Below, piece by piece: positions 47,531-58,437 of a stretch of DNA of 64,000 nucleotides. The stretch is from Calonectria ilicicola (lineage: Eukaryota; Ascomycota; Sordariomycetes; Hypocreales; Nectriaceae): assembly GCA_020809705.1 (NCBI GenBank), contig CP085828.1, forward strand, positions 2,914,001-2,978,000, in the 5' to 3' direction. Made by a program: the position numbers and the translations under genes. The stretch's first letter is position 1, and every line of letters starts with the position of its first letter. The notes below the pieces were generated by a model, which worked only from the letters and a program-made list of their open reading frames with translations, ran no database searches and had not been told where the DNA came from.

Positions 47531-50500
47531 ACAAACCTACCTGTGGTTGAGGTTTGCCTGGGTACCTTAACTAGTGCCATCGACCCCACCTGACAAATTG
47601 ATTGCGAGCCTCATCGGCCGGAAATAGCTGCCCATGTTGGAAGTGCTGGGATCGATACGCGTCATCCTGATAGGGCTCAATAACCTTAATATTTATAGCA
47701 ACCTGTTTCGAAAAGAGAGAATAGAAAAAAATCATATGTAACGCCAAGAAGATGAATGTAACAGTGGCTTTGATGCCCGGGGACAGGCCCTTCATGAACA
47801 CCTTTGGGTCCGTGTTGTGGCGGTGGTGCCCGGGGAGGTGGCATTTCCGGGACTTTATTTTAGCATGCGCCCCGAATGCTACTTCGTATCACCACAAACC
47901 TCGGTATCCGTTCATGCCAATGCAGATCTTCTTTTCCCCTTCCTCTTTCTCTTACGTTTTTTTTTGAGGCGCCAGCACTATGACCATATGGCCACGTCTG
48001 CGTCGTTATGCTTTTCACAAGCTCGGATTCGTGGGCGGAGGCCAGGTAAGGAAAAAAAAAAAAAAGACCGTGTTACGGTAGAGTTGTTCAACTTCTCCCT
48101 AGTAGGAAATTAGACGCAACTTGGCAACACAGGACTTGATGAGATACGAAGCCACACAATTGCCGCATAGGGACAGGGTAGGGCGATTGTATCGCGCCTT
48201 GGGCCTGGTCAATAGCCCTTACCCACGTCAAGCTTCACCTTGGCACACCCCCATTGGTTACATCTCTGGGTCTTGGAAAGCCGCAAGAGGTCCAGACCCG
48301 CGGGTTGGGCTATGAGCTAGCTTGAAAAGCGGGTAGCCCGCACAATCAGGCAATAGTTGGACTACGGGGCTGATTTGCTAGCGGGAAAATCAGTTGGAGA
48401 TTGGACGGCATTGATGTGATGGCACAGCTGCTGAAGGCCACGGGTCAAATCCCCATCTTCACATGTGCACCAATGAATCCTTCACCAGCATGTCTCTCAT
48501 GAGTCTTATATGCCGCCGCTATGACCTTTGAGAGCAACGGGAGGCCGCGCGTTGACTCCGTTGGTGAACTAGAAGGCCGAGGCGTCCCGGAAGTGAGCGG
48601 GGGATGGCATTTTGAGTTTCGGCTGGGCGGTATAATCCGTGTGCCATACGTTTGGGAGTGGGAGGATTGGTGATGGTGCTGAGCAGGATTTGCACACGCC
48701 AGCCCCAGAAGAGGACGTGCCGAGGGCACGGGACTGCTACCGATGTCGCTTGCGTACCGAGCCCCGGGGACGGGACCCAATGAGAGGTAGCGTTTTTGGG
48801 GGATCGGAATTAAGAACTGGACTGAATTGTTGCTTGGACGAGCAACTAGAGGAGCTAGAGGTTGGAGGCGGGTTGGTTGACAGGTGAAAGGTCGAGAGCA
48901 GGCCAGCACTGACTTGGTGCCGGCTAGCTGCTGCGACGGATTTCGGGCATTGAGTGTGACTGGTTTTGTGACTTGGACCCGAGTACCGGAAGCCACCTTT
49001 GACGCCAGTTTCCCATCATCCTCAGTTCATTTAAATTCCATTTCTTTCGTTTCTTGATGCTGTTCTCATGCTTGCTAGTTTGAGCTAGGGGCCGCGCCCC
49101 GGTGGAGCCCGGAGCGGGCGATGGCTTACTCCAAGCTAGCCACCGGGGTGTTTTTTTTTTTTTCTTCCCTCCCTCCTTCTGTTCCAGGATCAATAGCATG
49201 ATGACATCGATGCGAGAAAAAAAAAGACATTTACTTCCACCGGAGCCGAAGACGGCACTTGAGAGAAACATCCGGTCTATATTACACCGAGGGTAATCCC
49301 TGCACGGCGGTTAGACGCTCTCTCAAAAAATAGAGTTGGGAGACGATCACCATGCAACATCATGTAACGGATGAAAATATTTTTTTTTGAATAACGCCAT
49401 TTCCTTCATGATTACCTATGCCTCGTTTCCAGATTCAGCCGCTCAATCAGGTGGACATCATCCAGTGTCAAGTCGTGACCCCTGCTCAAATGGTTCAGAA
49501 GTGAGAGCTAACTAGTTCTGATAAGAGGAAATGACGATGGTCCGCAGCTAGAGCCCATCGTTGCACAGAATTACCGTTGGAGTGGTCAAACTTGGCAATG
49601 CGGCGGTGTACTTCGGGGCGGCCATGGCCCACGTCAAGGTGGCGCACCCCGTAGGCCAGCGCCCGGCCCAGCGCCCACTGCCCACTACGAAAAACCACGG
49701 CTGTTCCATGTCGTCCAAGCACATGGGTCGCAAGCACGGCTTTGTCGAGCGCCATGACGGCCACTTTCCGCCGGTGCCAAAGGTTATGGTGGTTGCAGCT
49801 ATCCGATTCGAGGGAATTACCCGGCTGGTGGAAGGGCAATTTGGACGAGGTGACGGCGATGCATCAAATGCGCGCTGCTCTGGCGTGCACACGGTGATCA
49901 AATCTAAACGCCCACTGAAGGCAGCTAGCGGGCAGGTAAGCAAAAAGCACTGTGCCACCGGGCTGCTGGGAGCTGGACCACTAACGTGCTGGCGACGTCC
50001 TTACTGGGCTGGGCGTCACTGGGCGTCACTGGGCCTCGCTGGGTCTTGCTGGGGGCCTCTTGCTGGATGGACTGGGACTGGGGGTAGGATGGAGTTATCC
50101 GCGTCGCTCCGCCCCCGCCTTTTCGGGCTGCCCCTAGGTTTGTTCTGAATGAAGAATCCACCCCCCTTCGCAGGCTCAAATCCATTTCTTTTCCGGGTTC
50201 CTCCTCTCAATTATTATTCCCACCTTCTATCCGTCGCATGAGAAAACGACGACAGCTTGCCTTGTACAAAAGGTACCAGAACCTCCAACCATCCAGTTCC
50301 AGTTCCGGTTCTCGGTCTTGGTCCTCCGCCCTTTATTCCCAGTATTCCCAGCGGGCAGCCGAAACAACCGGGCCTTGTGTCCCCCCCCATCTGCTCTCCG
50401 CCATCTGCGCCGTCCGCTCTCATTGTGTAGTCGCAGTTTATTCCCGGCTGGCGACACCAGCATATCCAGCGGCGCGGTCGTGGTTCGTGAGCCCCTAGAG

Positions 50501-50624
50501 CCTCAATTCCCAGTCACAGTCAGATCGCGCTCTCAGGTACTTTTTTTTTTTTCTTCTTGTTCCGCACTCGCGCGATTTGACTCGCCGTCTCGCCGCGGTT
50601 GGTGACGGCGGGTAGGGTGCTGCA
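47531..50624. promoter_or_regulatory. Long spacer upstream of the Zn2Cys6 gene
   Basis: 3.1 kb between divergent genes. Frames at 48445-48996 (minus, 183 aa) and 49561-50148 (plus, 195 aa) are shadowed by opposite-strand frames and lack conserved content, so I read the interval as promoter and leader. It contains poly-A at 48048-48065, poly-T at 49150-49164 and four 10-bp tandem units at 50011-50050. Confidence 0.5.
50011..50050. repeat. 10-bp tandem repeat in the regulator's upstream region
   Basis: Units gggcgtcact, gggcgtcact, gggcctcgct and gggtcttgct run head to tail. It lies about 580 bp before the start codon of the transcription factor gene. Confidence 0.8.
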
Positions 50625-53104
50625 ATGGATTTGTCTCAGCGCCCGCATCCGCACCACGCGCATTCGCAACCGCCGCATCAGCAACCGCAACATGCTCCGG
50701 CGCAGTCGCATCCTCATTCTCAACACGCGCATCTCCCTCAACACCCGTCGCCATACAGTCCTGCTCCTCCCTCGCTCTCTGCGTCCGGTGGTCCTGCGTT
50801 GACGCCTGGCTCCGCGTCGTCCACCTCGGCCGTCACCTCCCCCACTTCAGTGTCCCACCGGCTTCCTTCAGCTTCTGCTAGGCACCACTCCAAAGGCGAC
50901 TATCCCAACGACACCGACGACCAGGATGCGACCAGGCCTATCAATGCAGATGAACCACCTAAAAAAAAGCAGAAGCGCAACAAGCCAACGTTATCGTGCC
51001 ATGAATGCGTTGAGCGCAAAACAAAGGTGCGTTGCGCCGGCTCGGCCATTTCCTATGCAATCAACCTACATATCTCCGTTCTCCCCGCGAGTCAGCTTTT
51101 TCTCATCTCGGATGAGATGCACCCACTTGTGTCACCTCCGATCTTGCCCTGACCTGTCACAATCATCTTTGCTTATTGGCCCCTTTTTTCTCCTGCATGT
51201 TTCGCCATCCCTCATCTCATTTTGGTCACGTTACAGCGAGATCCTGTACTTGATGCCCTGAATTAAAGCCACTAACTAAATAATCTGCCCAATAGTGTGA
51301 TCGTGGTCGACCGCATTGCCTTGCATGTAAGTGTGATCCATGGTTGCGTTCTTATGACACCAAGATGCTAATTCCTGACAGGCATAAAACGCCAAACAGA
51401 ATGTAGATACGCTCATGTAGCCAACTTGCTAGAGTATGCATCGCGCTGCCTAGTTTCTCGCGCTGCCTTTTTTTACTGACATGCTGCAGGGAGACGACTC
51501 GATCAGCAGCTAATGGTCGTCGCATGACGAAACCTCCAAAGAAGAAGCCTGGATCAAGTGGAAAGTCACCAATCCCTAACATTGCGGACCGCAGAATTCC
51601 TGGCGAGCCTGAAGTTGAATCCAGAGGTGCCATCGCGCTCTCGACCGGGCTACTTTCCAATGTACCCTACTCGTTGCCAACCGCCAGCAATGTTTTCGGA
51701 ATCGGATCGGAGCACCCTTTTGCGAATTACTGGACTTGTGAAGGCGGCCTGCCGGAGGTGATATCGGTTTTACCTGAAAAGATACAATCCGATATTTTGC
51801 TAGGCCGGTATTTCGAATGTGTTGACCCCGTGTACCCCATGATTCACCGGCAAACGTTCTATGCCGACTATGAACACTTTTGGCAAATGGGACAGCAGGA
51901 AAAGAATGAGGTCGATGGTGCTTTTGTAGCCTTGATATTTGTCATGCTTGGCCTGGGTACCCAGTTTGTGACGACATCGACGTCTGCACGAGAACGGAAG
52001 CAGACTGCCGAGTTTTACGCGTCGGCCAGTAACCAAGCATTACGCGTGTCGTCGTATCTTAGCAAAGCTTCTTTACGGTCGATCCAGGCTATGGTGCTCA
52101 TTACATACTTCCTCATCAACGACAACCATGCATCAGACGGGTGGGCATTTGCGGGTATCTTGATACGACAAGCGTACGCCATGGGTCTTCATAGAGATCC
52201 TAACGTCGGTAAGTCGGATTGCGTATGCCATGTTAATCATCGACTAACACGCCCTAGTCACACCCCAAGCCAGCCCGTTTGAGAAACAACAGCGGAGAAA
52301 ACTTTGGCAGGCAGTGTTGCTCCAGGACACGTTCTTGACCGTGCTTCTGTCCCTGCCACCGTCGGCAACGCACACCGATGTGTCGGTTGAAGATTTGTTG
52401 GATGATGGCTCATCCATCGCAAATAGTGATCCCACAGACACGGCGTATATACGAGGCTCGTGGACATTGGCAAATTTGGTCCAGGAAACCATTTGCTCTC
52501 CCCGATCCCTGGATGTTCCGATTTGCACAACAGCGAGGCACAAGTCCAAGTTAATCGCAGATTTTCGAGCGGTATATCGGTCGTTTCCAGACGTTTTTCG
52601 ATCATGGGACCCAGACAGCATCACGGCGCTGTCCAAGACAAACAAGCGAGTTGTCCGACAGACGTTGTTTCTGACGAGCAACTACTTTCACAACTTGATG
52701 CTTGTCCACGCATCCGAAAGCCCTGACGTTCCCGTCAACATTCGTGGAACTCTGGAAGCGGCACACGATGCAATCAGCGCATTCTTTTTGCTATTCACAC
52801 TTTTGGAAACCGAGGCGCGAGTTTGGTGGGTCTTCAACCACCGTGCCTTCCTGGAGGCACTTTGTATTGGCAATGTTCTTCGCGAAGCGGGACGAGAACC
52901 TGGCGGAGCGGATGCTATGGCAAGAGACCCTTTACTGGTGAGGGCCAAGGCTGATATCAGTGAGTGGATTGAATCTTGGAAGGAATCGTGAAAGAGGATA
53001 CTAATACGTCAGCAGCACGAATGATACAGATAATGCAGATCATGAGCGAGGAATCAGAGGTGGCTAAAACTCGTGTACAAGTATTGACCGACCTCCTAGC
53101 TTGA
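50625..53104 (+). CDS. Zn(II)2Cys6 transcription factor with fungal-specific regulatory domain
   Basis: Exons 50625-51026, 51296-51326, 51382-51433, 51490-52208, 52258-52959 and 53013-53104 (or 53016-53104) give 665 or 664 aa. The zinc cluster CHECVERKTKCDRGRPHCLACIKRQTEC is at ~125-152 (Cys spacing CX2CX6CX6CX2CX6C); its last Cys region is assembled across two introns by 31-nt and 52-nt exons. N-terminal ~110 residues are His/Pro/Gln/Ser-rich. The fungal-specific TF domain spans ~220-560 (DILLGRYFECVDPVYPMIHRQTFYADYEHFW..., SLRSIQAMVLITYFL, GLHRDPN). The C-terminal exon ends SEEAKTRVQVL-type helical tail after a tandem AG acceptor. Target genes unknown; upstream region is long. Confidence 0.9.
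53013..53018 (+). other. NAGNAG tandem splice acceptor (final intron of the Zn2Cys6 gene)
   Basis: gtcagcagcacg offers AG at 53012 or 53015. Both keep frame and differ by one Ala: DITARMIQ versus DITRMIQ. A branch-like ctaat lies just upstream. Confidence 0.75.
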
Positions 53105-54557
53105 GCCATTTAAGGTTTGAGTACGCGTCTAAAATGAATTACGAGGGGGAAGGTATTTTTTTTTATTTGGAAATTTGCGGAGGAGGATATTTGGATATTG
53201 CATGTGTGTTTTATCATCCACAGACGAAGTCAGTTGTGTGGGGAGTATCACTGGGATTGGGGCGCTGGACTGTTTGCTGTTATTGGCCACAGCTGCCACT
53301 AGAGAGAAAGTGGCGGTTGGACAGATACCTCTCGATTCTGTGTTTAGCGGTTGGAAACGATGGTGAATGCACCACATTTTGGATCCCTGCAAGCGCGTGG
53401 TTTGTGTGACTTTAATCGGTGATATGGGGAAACAACCATGGCCTCGAGCCGATACGATACGCGCAGTGCGCCACTGACGACACGGCTTTGTCAGGCCACC
53501 CATCCGTGCAAGGCATTCTTGGCAGGTTGCCCTTGCTCGTTCGTCTGGTGTCTGGCACTGGAAAAAGGACCGCCGGCACAATGTGCCGAAGGTTTTGCCC
53601 CGCCGTTGGGGGGTCCTGGTACGCGTAGAGAAGCCCTACGGAGGGTAATTAGAAGGGAACGAGTTGAGGGCCGTGGGCGATGACGGGGATTGGCTGGCGG
53701 AGGGGCTGAGAGAGAGGACTCGTCAGCTCGCGAGCCATGATTGGCTGGGGTGTGCAGGCCGTGGGAAAGTGGGTAGATGCGCATCATGGGCTTGCGCAGC
53801 CATGGCCCGCAAACGCCTCGAGCGGTTCGACTTCCGAATCCGATGTCGAAACCGGGGACCATTCTGCTTTGGGCTCCATTGGCTTGGTTGGCAGAGGCCT
53901 TTCGCTCGCGTCTGCTATTGTTTACGAGATGAGACGAGACGTTGCGTTGGGACGGAAACGCTCATGGGTTGGAATGGTTGGGTGCTGTATGCGTGAGAAC
54001 GTGCGGGCCGACAATGGAGGATGAAAGGGCCTTCATCAGCTAACCACGCAGGCGTTGCCTCTGGTTGGCTGGCCGTCGTGTACCTGGCCTCCCCACCAAC
54101 CAGAGACACCCGTGGCCGTGTAAGAAGACAGCCGGTACTTACCCACATGCCGCAAAAAGCAGGCTAGGTGCCCCCGGGGCCCACAGTGCCTACGTACGCT
54201 CTATCCTCAGACGCCGCACCGCGCGTCCTCGAGGGCGATGCTGCCCAGTAAGTGCATTGCATCACCCGAGCGCCCTCGTCCCCAGGCATCCTTTTATCTT
54301 GATGCCCTTTCCCGTTTGGTCGTGGAGCGTTCTTTTCCGCCTCTGCTTTTTCGTATTGTCGCCTTAGTTTTATCCTTCAATCCCTTCCTTTTTCTTTTTT
54401 ATACATCTGCCTGGACTGGGGAAAATCAACAGTGGTGCCAACTCCCAAGGCTGCTGTGCTATTCCCGACAGGACCCCCAACCACATCCCAACGATAGGGG
54501 TGTGCGACGACGTCGCTGACAATACCTTCGTCTCCGATACTGGTGGCCTAGCCCAAC
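53105..54557. other. Spacer between the regulator and the Pro/His-rich gene
   Basis: 1.45 kb. No frame here shows conserved content; composition is mixed. It likely contains the 3' end of the regulator and the promoter/leader of the next gene. Confidence 0.5.
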
Positions 54558-56794
54558 ATGCGCGGCCTCACCAAGGCTGCCGCTTTATTGCTGGCGCCTG
54601 CTCTGGCCAGTGCTTCGCTTCTGGACATTGATGGTGAGTTGAGCACTTACACGCGGCTTATCCTGGTTGCTGGACGCCGCCACTCGAATTCGCTCAGCAA
54701 GAAGACGGAAACTAACCGGACGATAACAATCAGGCGCCAAGACCGACAGCATTCCCTTGGCTGTTGTCGACTTTGATCTTCCCAAGGGCAACGGTGTCGA
54801 ATCTCTGGTAATGACTTTTTGCCTCCGTGTTGTACACAACTTTTTCAAGGCTTGCCCGCCCGGGCTGGGTCTACTAACACACCTCATAGGCTCTGAACAT
54901 CGACGTCAAGGAAACCGACGACATTTGTGGGGAAACCGACCTCAGCATTAATGGCGAAAAGCTCACTTTTGACGAGCATGGAGCTGGTTCTGGAAAGCTG
55001 CCCATCGACGGCAAGAAGGTCAAGGCACACTGGCTGCTCTCGTGTGTCATGTCTCACAATGAGCCCGAGGCCCAGCTCCTCCGCTTCGCCGTCGATGAGG
55101 TCAACGGCCGCCGCATTCAGTCATCGGAGCTTCTCCTGACTTTCCGCAAGACTGCTCCCGCTCTTGTACTCGACTTCCATGGCGCTGAACAGTCCAAGGG
55201 CAAGGGTAAAGGCAAGGGTAAGGGCAAGGGCCACCACCATGAGGAGCCCGAGATGGACGAAGAGCTTCTGGCCGAGATCCAGGAGCTCCAGGCACTTCAC
55301 GCCCAGGCCCATGATCTTATGATCAAGATCCACGAAAAGGAAATGGCCATCCACGAGCGCTTCGGCGAACGAGGTCCCCACCACCGCCGACCACCGCCCC
55401 CTCCTCCCGGCTTCTCGGAACTCAGGGACTGTGACAGCCTCCAGTGCGTTGTCCACACCATCGCCGAGAGAGTCAAGCACACCGCCGGAAACATTTACGG
55501 CGGATTCTTCGATGATGGCCACGGCTGGGACAGAATGCGCCCTCACCACGGTGACCACGACGACAAGCCTCACAAGTTCCCTGGAAACCACTCGCACCCA
55601 TTCCCCCCACCCCATGGACGACCACCTTTCTGCCCTCCTTGCCATGGCCCGCCTCCTCCTCCTCCCCATGGTGAGCATCCTCCTCCGCCTCCTTATGGCG
55701 AGCTCCCTCCCCCTCCTGAGGATGGCGAGCTTCCTCCTCCTCCTCCTCACGGCGATTTGCCCCCTCCTCCTCCCCATGGCGACTTCCCCCCTCCTCCTCC
55801 CCATGGTGATTTCCCTCCTCCCCCTCCTCCTCCTCCTCCGCCCCATGGTCCCCACCACGGAGAGCATGGCGACGACAGGTTCCCTCCTATGGAGTCTGGG
55901 GACAAGCACCCTCACCACCCCTTTAACCACCATGGACCCCCTGGCCCTCCTGGCCATCACGGTCACCACCATGGACCTCCTGTATGTGTAAACCCCCAAA
56001 TACTATCTTATTCTCTTACTAACAATATAATGAAGCGCCCTAACCCCGTTTTGATGACTTTTGGTATGGCCGCTATCGCCCTTGCCCTTTTTTCGGTTGT
56101 CGGTCTCGCCTACATCCACCGCCGTATCGCTCATCTGACCCCCGAGTCTCGACGTGCCATCCGCCGAGCCATTCGCCGATCTGACAGTGAGCACCGTTCC
56201 CGCAACGGCGGCCGCCCTACAGGTATCCGAGGCGCTGTTCAGCGCATTATGGGCAGATGGGCTGGAGAGTACGACGAGGAAAAGGAGGCTATGCTTGGAC
56301 ATCGCCGATCCGACAGCGAGGACAGTGTCACCATGGAGCAGGAGATTGCACGATTCCGCGAGGCCGCCTTCATGGTCGAGGGGCTCGTCAACGCCGAGGA
56401 GGGTCGCAATGCTGCTCGGGATATGGCTCAGCGCATGCACGCTCATCCTCACCCTCATGCTCATTGCTATCATCACCACCCTCCTCCTCCTCCTCCTCCT
56501 CCTCCCCATCCTCATCTCCACCCTCACCCTCACGGGCCTCTTCCTCCTCCTCCCCCTCACCCTCATGGACCTATTCCTCCTCCTCCGCCTCGTCCTCCGA
56601 TGATCCCTCAACACGCTCCTCAAACTGTTTACCCTGAGTTTGTCGCCAGTGAGCATCTGCCTTCGTATGAGAATGACTCGGCTGATTCGTCTGTCGTATC
56701 GGATGGATGCCGCTACACTCCTGGCTCCTCCGACTACGCACCATCCGAGTCGGCATCGAACACGATTGATATCCTGGGAGATTTGAAGAACTAA
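54558..56794 (+). CDS. Secretory single-pass membrane protein with Pro/His-rich repeats, function unknown
   Basis: Exons 54558-54633, 54734-54807, 54890-55981 and 56036-56794 give 666 aa. A signal peptide is clear at ~1-19 (MRGLTKAAALLLAPALASAS). The luminal part (~20-145) is ordered (DSIPLAVVDFDLPKGNGVESL, NIDVKETDDICGETDLSINGEKLTFDE, AHWLLSCVM) and is followed by a Lys-Gly/His tract (KGKGKGKGKGKGHHH), a charged coiled segment (DEELLAEIQELQALHAQ) and a long Pro/His-rich zone with tandem PPPPHGD-like units (~250-400). A membrane helix follows at ~421-441 (VLMTFGMAAIALALFSVVGLAYIH), then an Arg/Ser-rich cytosolic part and a second Pro/His tract. The third intron (55982-56035, 54 nt, GTATGT...TACTAAC...AAG) is a multiple of three with no stop, so retention adds 18 residues. 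I do not recognise the family. Confidence 0.78.
55640..55850 (+). repeat. Minisatellite coding for (PPPPHGD/E)n
   Basis: Tandem cctcctcctccccatggcga-like units of roughly 21-24 bp encode PPPPHGDL, PPPPHGDF and variants. Length change in these units would alter the protein in frame. On the opposite strand the same DNA gives a long Arg/Gly-rich frame that is a shadow. Confidence 0.85.
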
Positions 56795-57171
56795 AAGCGT
56801 GGTACATTACTATCGTTTATTTCTCTTGTAGTTTTCTTTTAGTCTTTTCCTTTTGGTCTTAGAGTTTTTTTTTCAGGGGGTCGTCGTCCATTAATACCCT
56901 ATGCCCCTATTTTTGGTGCTGCTTCTATGCTCGCGTCGGTTTTAGTTCTGGCGCGAGCCCCATGTTTGTATAATATGCAAACTGTTTTTATCTTGTTTGA
57001 GCGTCTCATTTATTTGTTGCCTTTGGGTTACGGGTGCAACGATAAAGTCTCATGGATGAAATAGTACATAAATTCAATCAATGCTGAACCCCTTTTTTTC
57101 TCTATCCGTATTGCTGAGTGTCTGTAAAACTGTACTAAAGAGAGAGGGAGAGGGGAGAGGGAGAAACCTCA
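56795..57171. other. Convergent 3' spacer
   Basis: 377 bp of AT-rich 3' flanks of the Pro/His-rich gene and the TatD gene. Confidence 0.5.
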
Positions 57172-58437
57172 TCAATCTGCTTTTGTCCCATATATGAAAT
57201 CCTGGTAGTTTTTTGCTATTTTTGCTACGCCCTCTTCAAGGGTCCATCCCTTCACCTCGCACACGTGGTGGTACATGTGCTCAAGCGCAGAATCCATAGG
57301 TTCGCCCGCGGTGTGCAGGTCGCTTTCGACAAGGATGCTGTTGTCTGGCAACGCACGTATCACCTCATCCGTCTTGGCAGTGCCTGATTCAGTGCTGAGG
57401 TTCACTGCAGAAGAGAGTGATACAAAGATGCGTGCGGGAATGGACGGGTGCAGGTACTGTTTCAGCACCTCGACACCAGCACTGAACGAGTGGAGGCAAA
57501 TGCGTGGCGGGTAGGGCTTCTCCTTGTCACCGTCTTCGTCCTCCGAATCAGAGGAAAAGTCCTCGGCACCCTGTGCCACCATGCGGCGCTTCCGCCGCGA
57601 AATGACCTCCTTCTCATGGCCTTTCCAGGACGCGGAGAGCGTTTCGTGCAAAACGCCGTGCGCCTGGACGCTATGGACACTTACGGCGCGGCCCATTTTG
57701 CCTGCAAGACGTAGCTGCGCCTCCAAAACCACACGCTGGTGCTCCATCCGAACGCGGTGTGGGCTCAGCAGCCGGCCCTCTCTGCCACCGGGGGTGAGGC
57801 CATCATCACGGGAAGATTCTGCGGACGACTCCCAGGCTTGCGGGAGGCGGAAAGCTTTGTCGAGACCGATCTCGCCGACAAGGGCATGAGGGTGTTGGCG
57901 AAGGCGGTCTTCTGTGGCGGCAATGAAGGATGAAATGGGAACAGGAGTGGGAAGTGAACTAATGAACTCAGAGGAAGGCGATGGCGCGAGAACGGATGTG
58001 TAATGGGCGGCCTTTGCGGCGTCGGGCTCGGCGGCGCTCGAGGCTTGGCCCGGTCCGGGGGTAGGGACGGCGGGCCGGTAAGTGGGCTCTGGAGCTTGGT
58101 CGTCATAGAGCTGGTGGGAGAACCACGGATGCCAACCAAAGGCGGGGACGACAAAGGCACCATGGTCGTCATGGGACTCTGGACCGCGGTGGCGGCTAGC
58201 GGCAAAGGTGCGCTGATCCGGGGCAGGACGCCGCACTGCAACGTCGGCGACGAGGTCTTGATCCTGGGAACGGGTGGCCATGACAGTCAGGGCGGCGGCT
58301 CGCATGGTGGGGAGGTGAGCGACGGAGCCCATGGTGTCTGTGGGGTGGCAGTGGGCGTCGCAGAGGGGAATGTGCCTGGGGAGAGACATGGTGACGTTGG
58401 CACTGACGCCGTCATGGGATGCGTGCTGCTGGCACAT
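57172..58437 (-). CDS. scn1: TatD-family metal-dependent hydrolase, Scn1/Cut9-interacting type
   Basis: Single-exon frame of 421 aa, ATG at 58437; an in-frame ATG at 58389 (MSLPRHIPLCDAHCHPTD) starts right before the first motif and may be the true start (405 aa). TatD metal-site motifs are visible: DAHCHPTD near the start, the FVVPAFGWHPWFSHQLYD region, HALVGEIGLDKAFRLP, AVSVHSVQAHG, RICLHSFSAGVEVLKQY, and NSILVESDLH near the end. Insertions of low-complexity sequence separate the motifs (e.g. the acidic SSDSEDEDGDKEKP). The family contains deoxyribonucleases and the fission-yeast Cut9-interacting Scn1. The substrate is not known from sequence. Confidence 0.85.
   Translation of the reverse strand: MCQQHASHDGVSANVTMSLPRHIPLCDAHCHPTDTMGSVAHLPTMRAAALTVMATRSQDQDLVADVAVRRPAPDQRTFAASRHRGPESHDDHGAFVVPAFGWHPWFSHQLYDDQAPEPTYRPAVPTPGPGQASSAAEPDAAKAAHYTSVLAPSPSSEFISSLPTPVPISSFIAATEDRLRQHPHALVGEIGLDKAFRLPQAWESSAESSRDDGLTPGGREGRLLSPHRVRMEHQRVVLEAQLRLAGKMGRAVSVHSVQAHGVLHETLSASWKGHEKEVISRRKRRMVAQGAEDFSSDSEDEDGDKEKPYPPRICLHSFSAGVEVLKQYLHPSIPARIFVSLSSAVNLSTESGTAKTDEVIRALPDNSILVESDLHTAGEPMDSALEHMYHHVCEVKGWTLEEGVAKIAKNYQDFIYGTKAD

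Noticed and set aside
48445..48996. 183-aa minus-strand frame
   Set aside because: Low-complexity Ser/Pro composition; no conserved content; sits in the upstream region of a regulator.
49561..50148. 195-aa plus-strand frame
   Set aside because: Opposed by minus-strand frames of 114-136 aa; no known motif; contains the 10-bp tandem repeat.
55121..55999. 292-aa minus-strand Arg/Gly-rich frame
   Set aside because: Antisense of the Pro/His-coding repeat; such repeats leave several frames open.
56003..56656. 217-aa minus-strand frame
   Set aside because: Antisense shadow of the Pro/His-rich gene's cytosolic exon.
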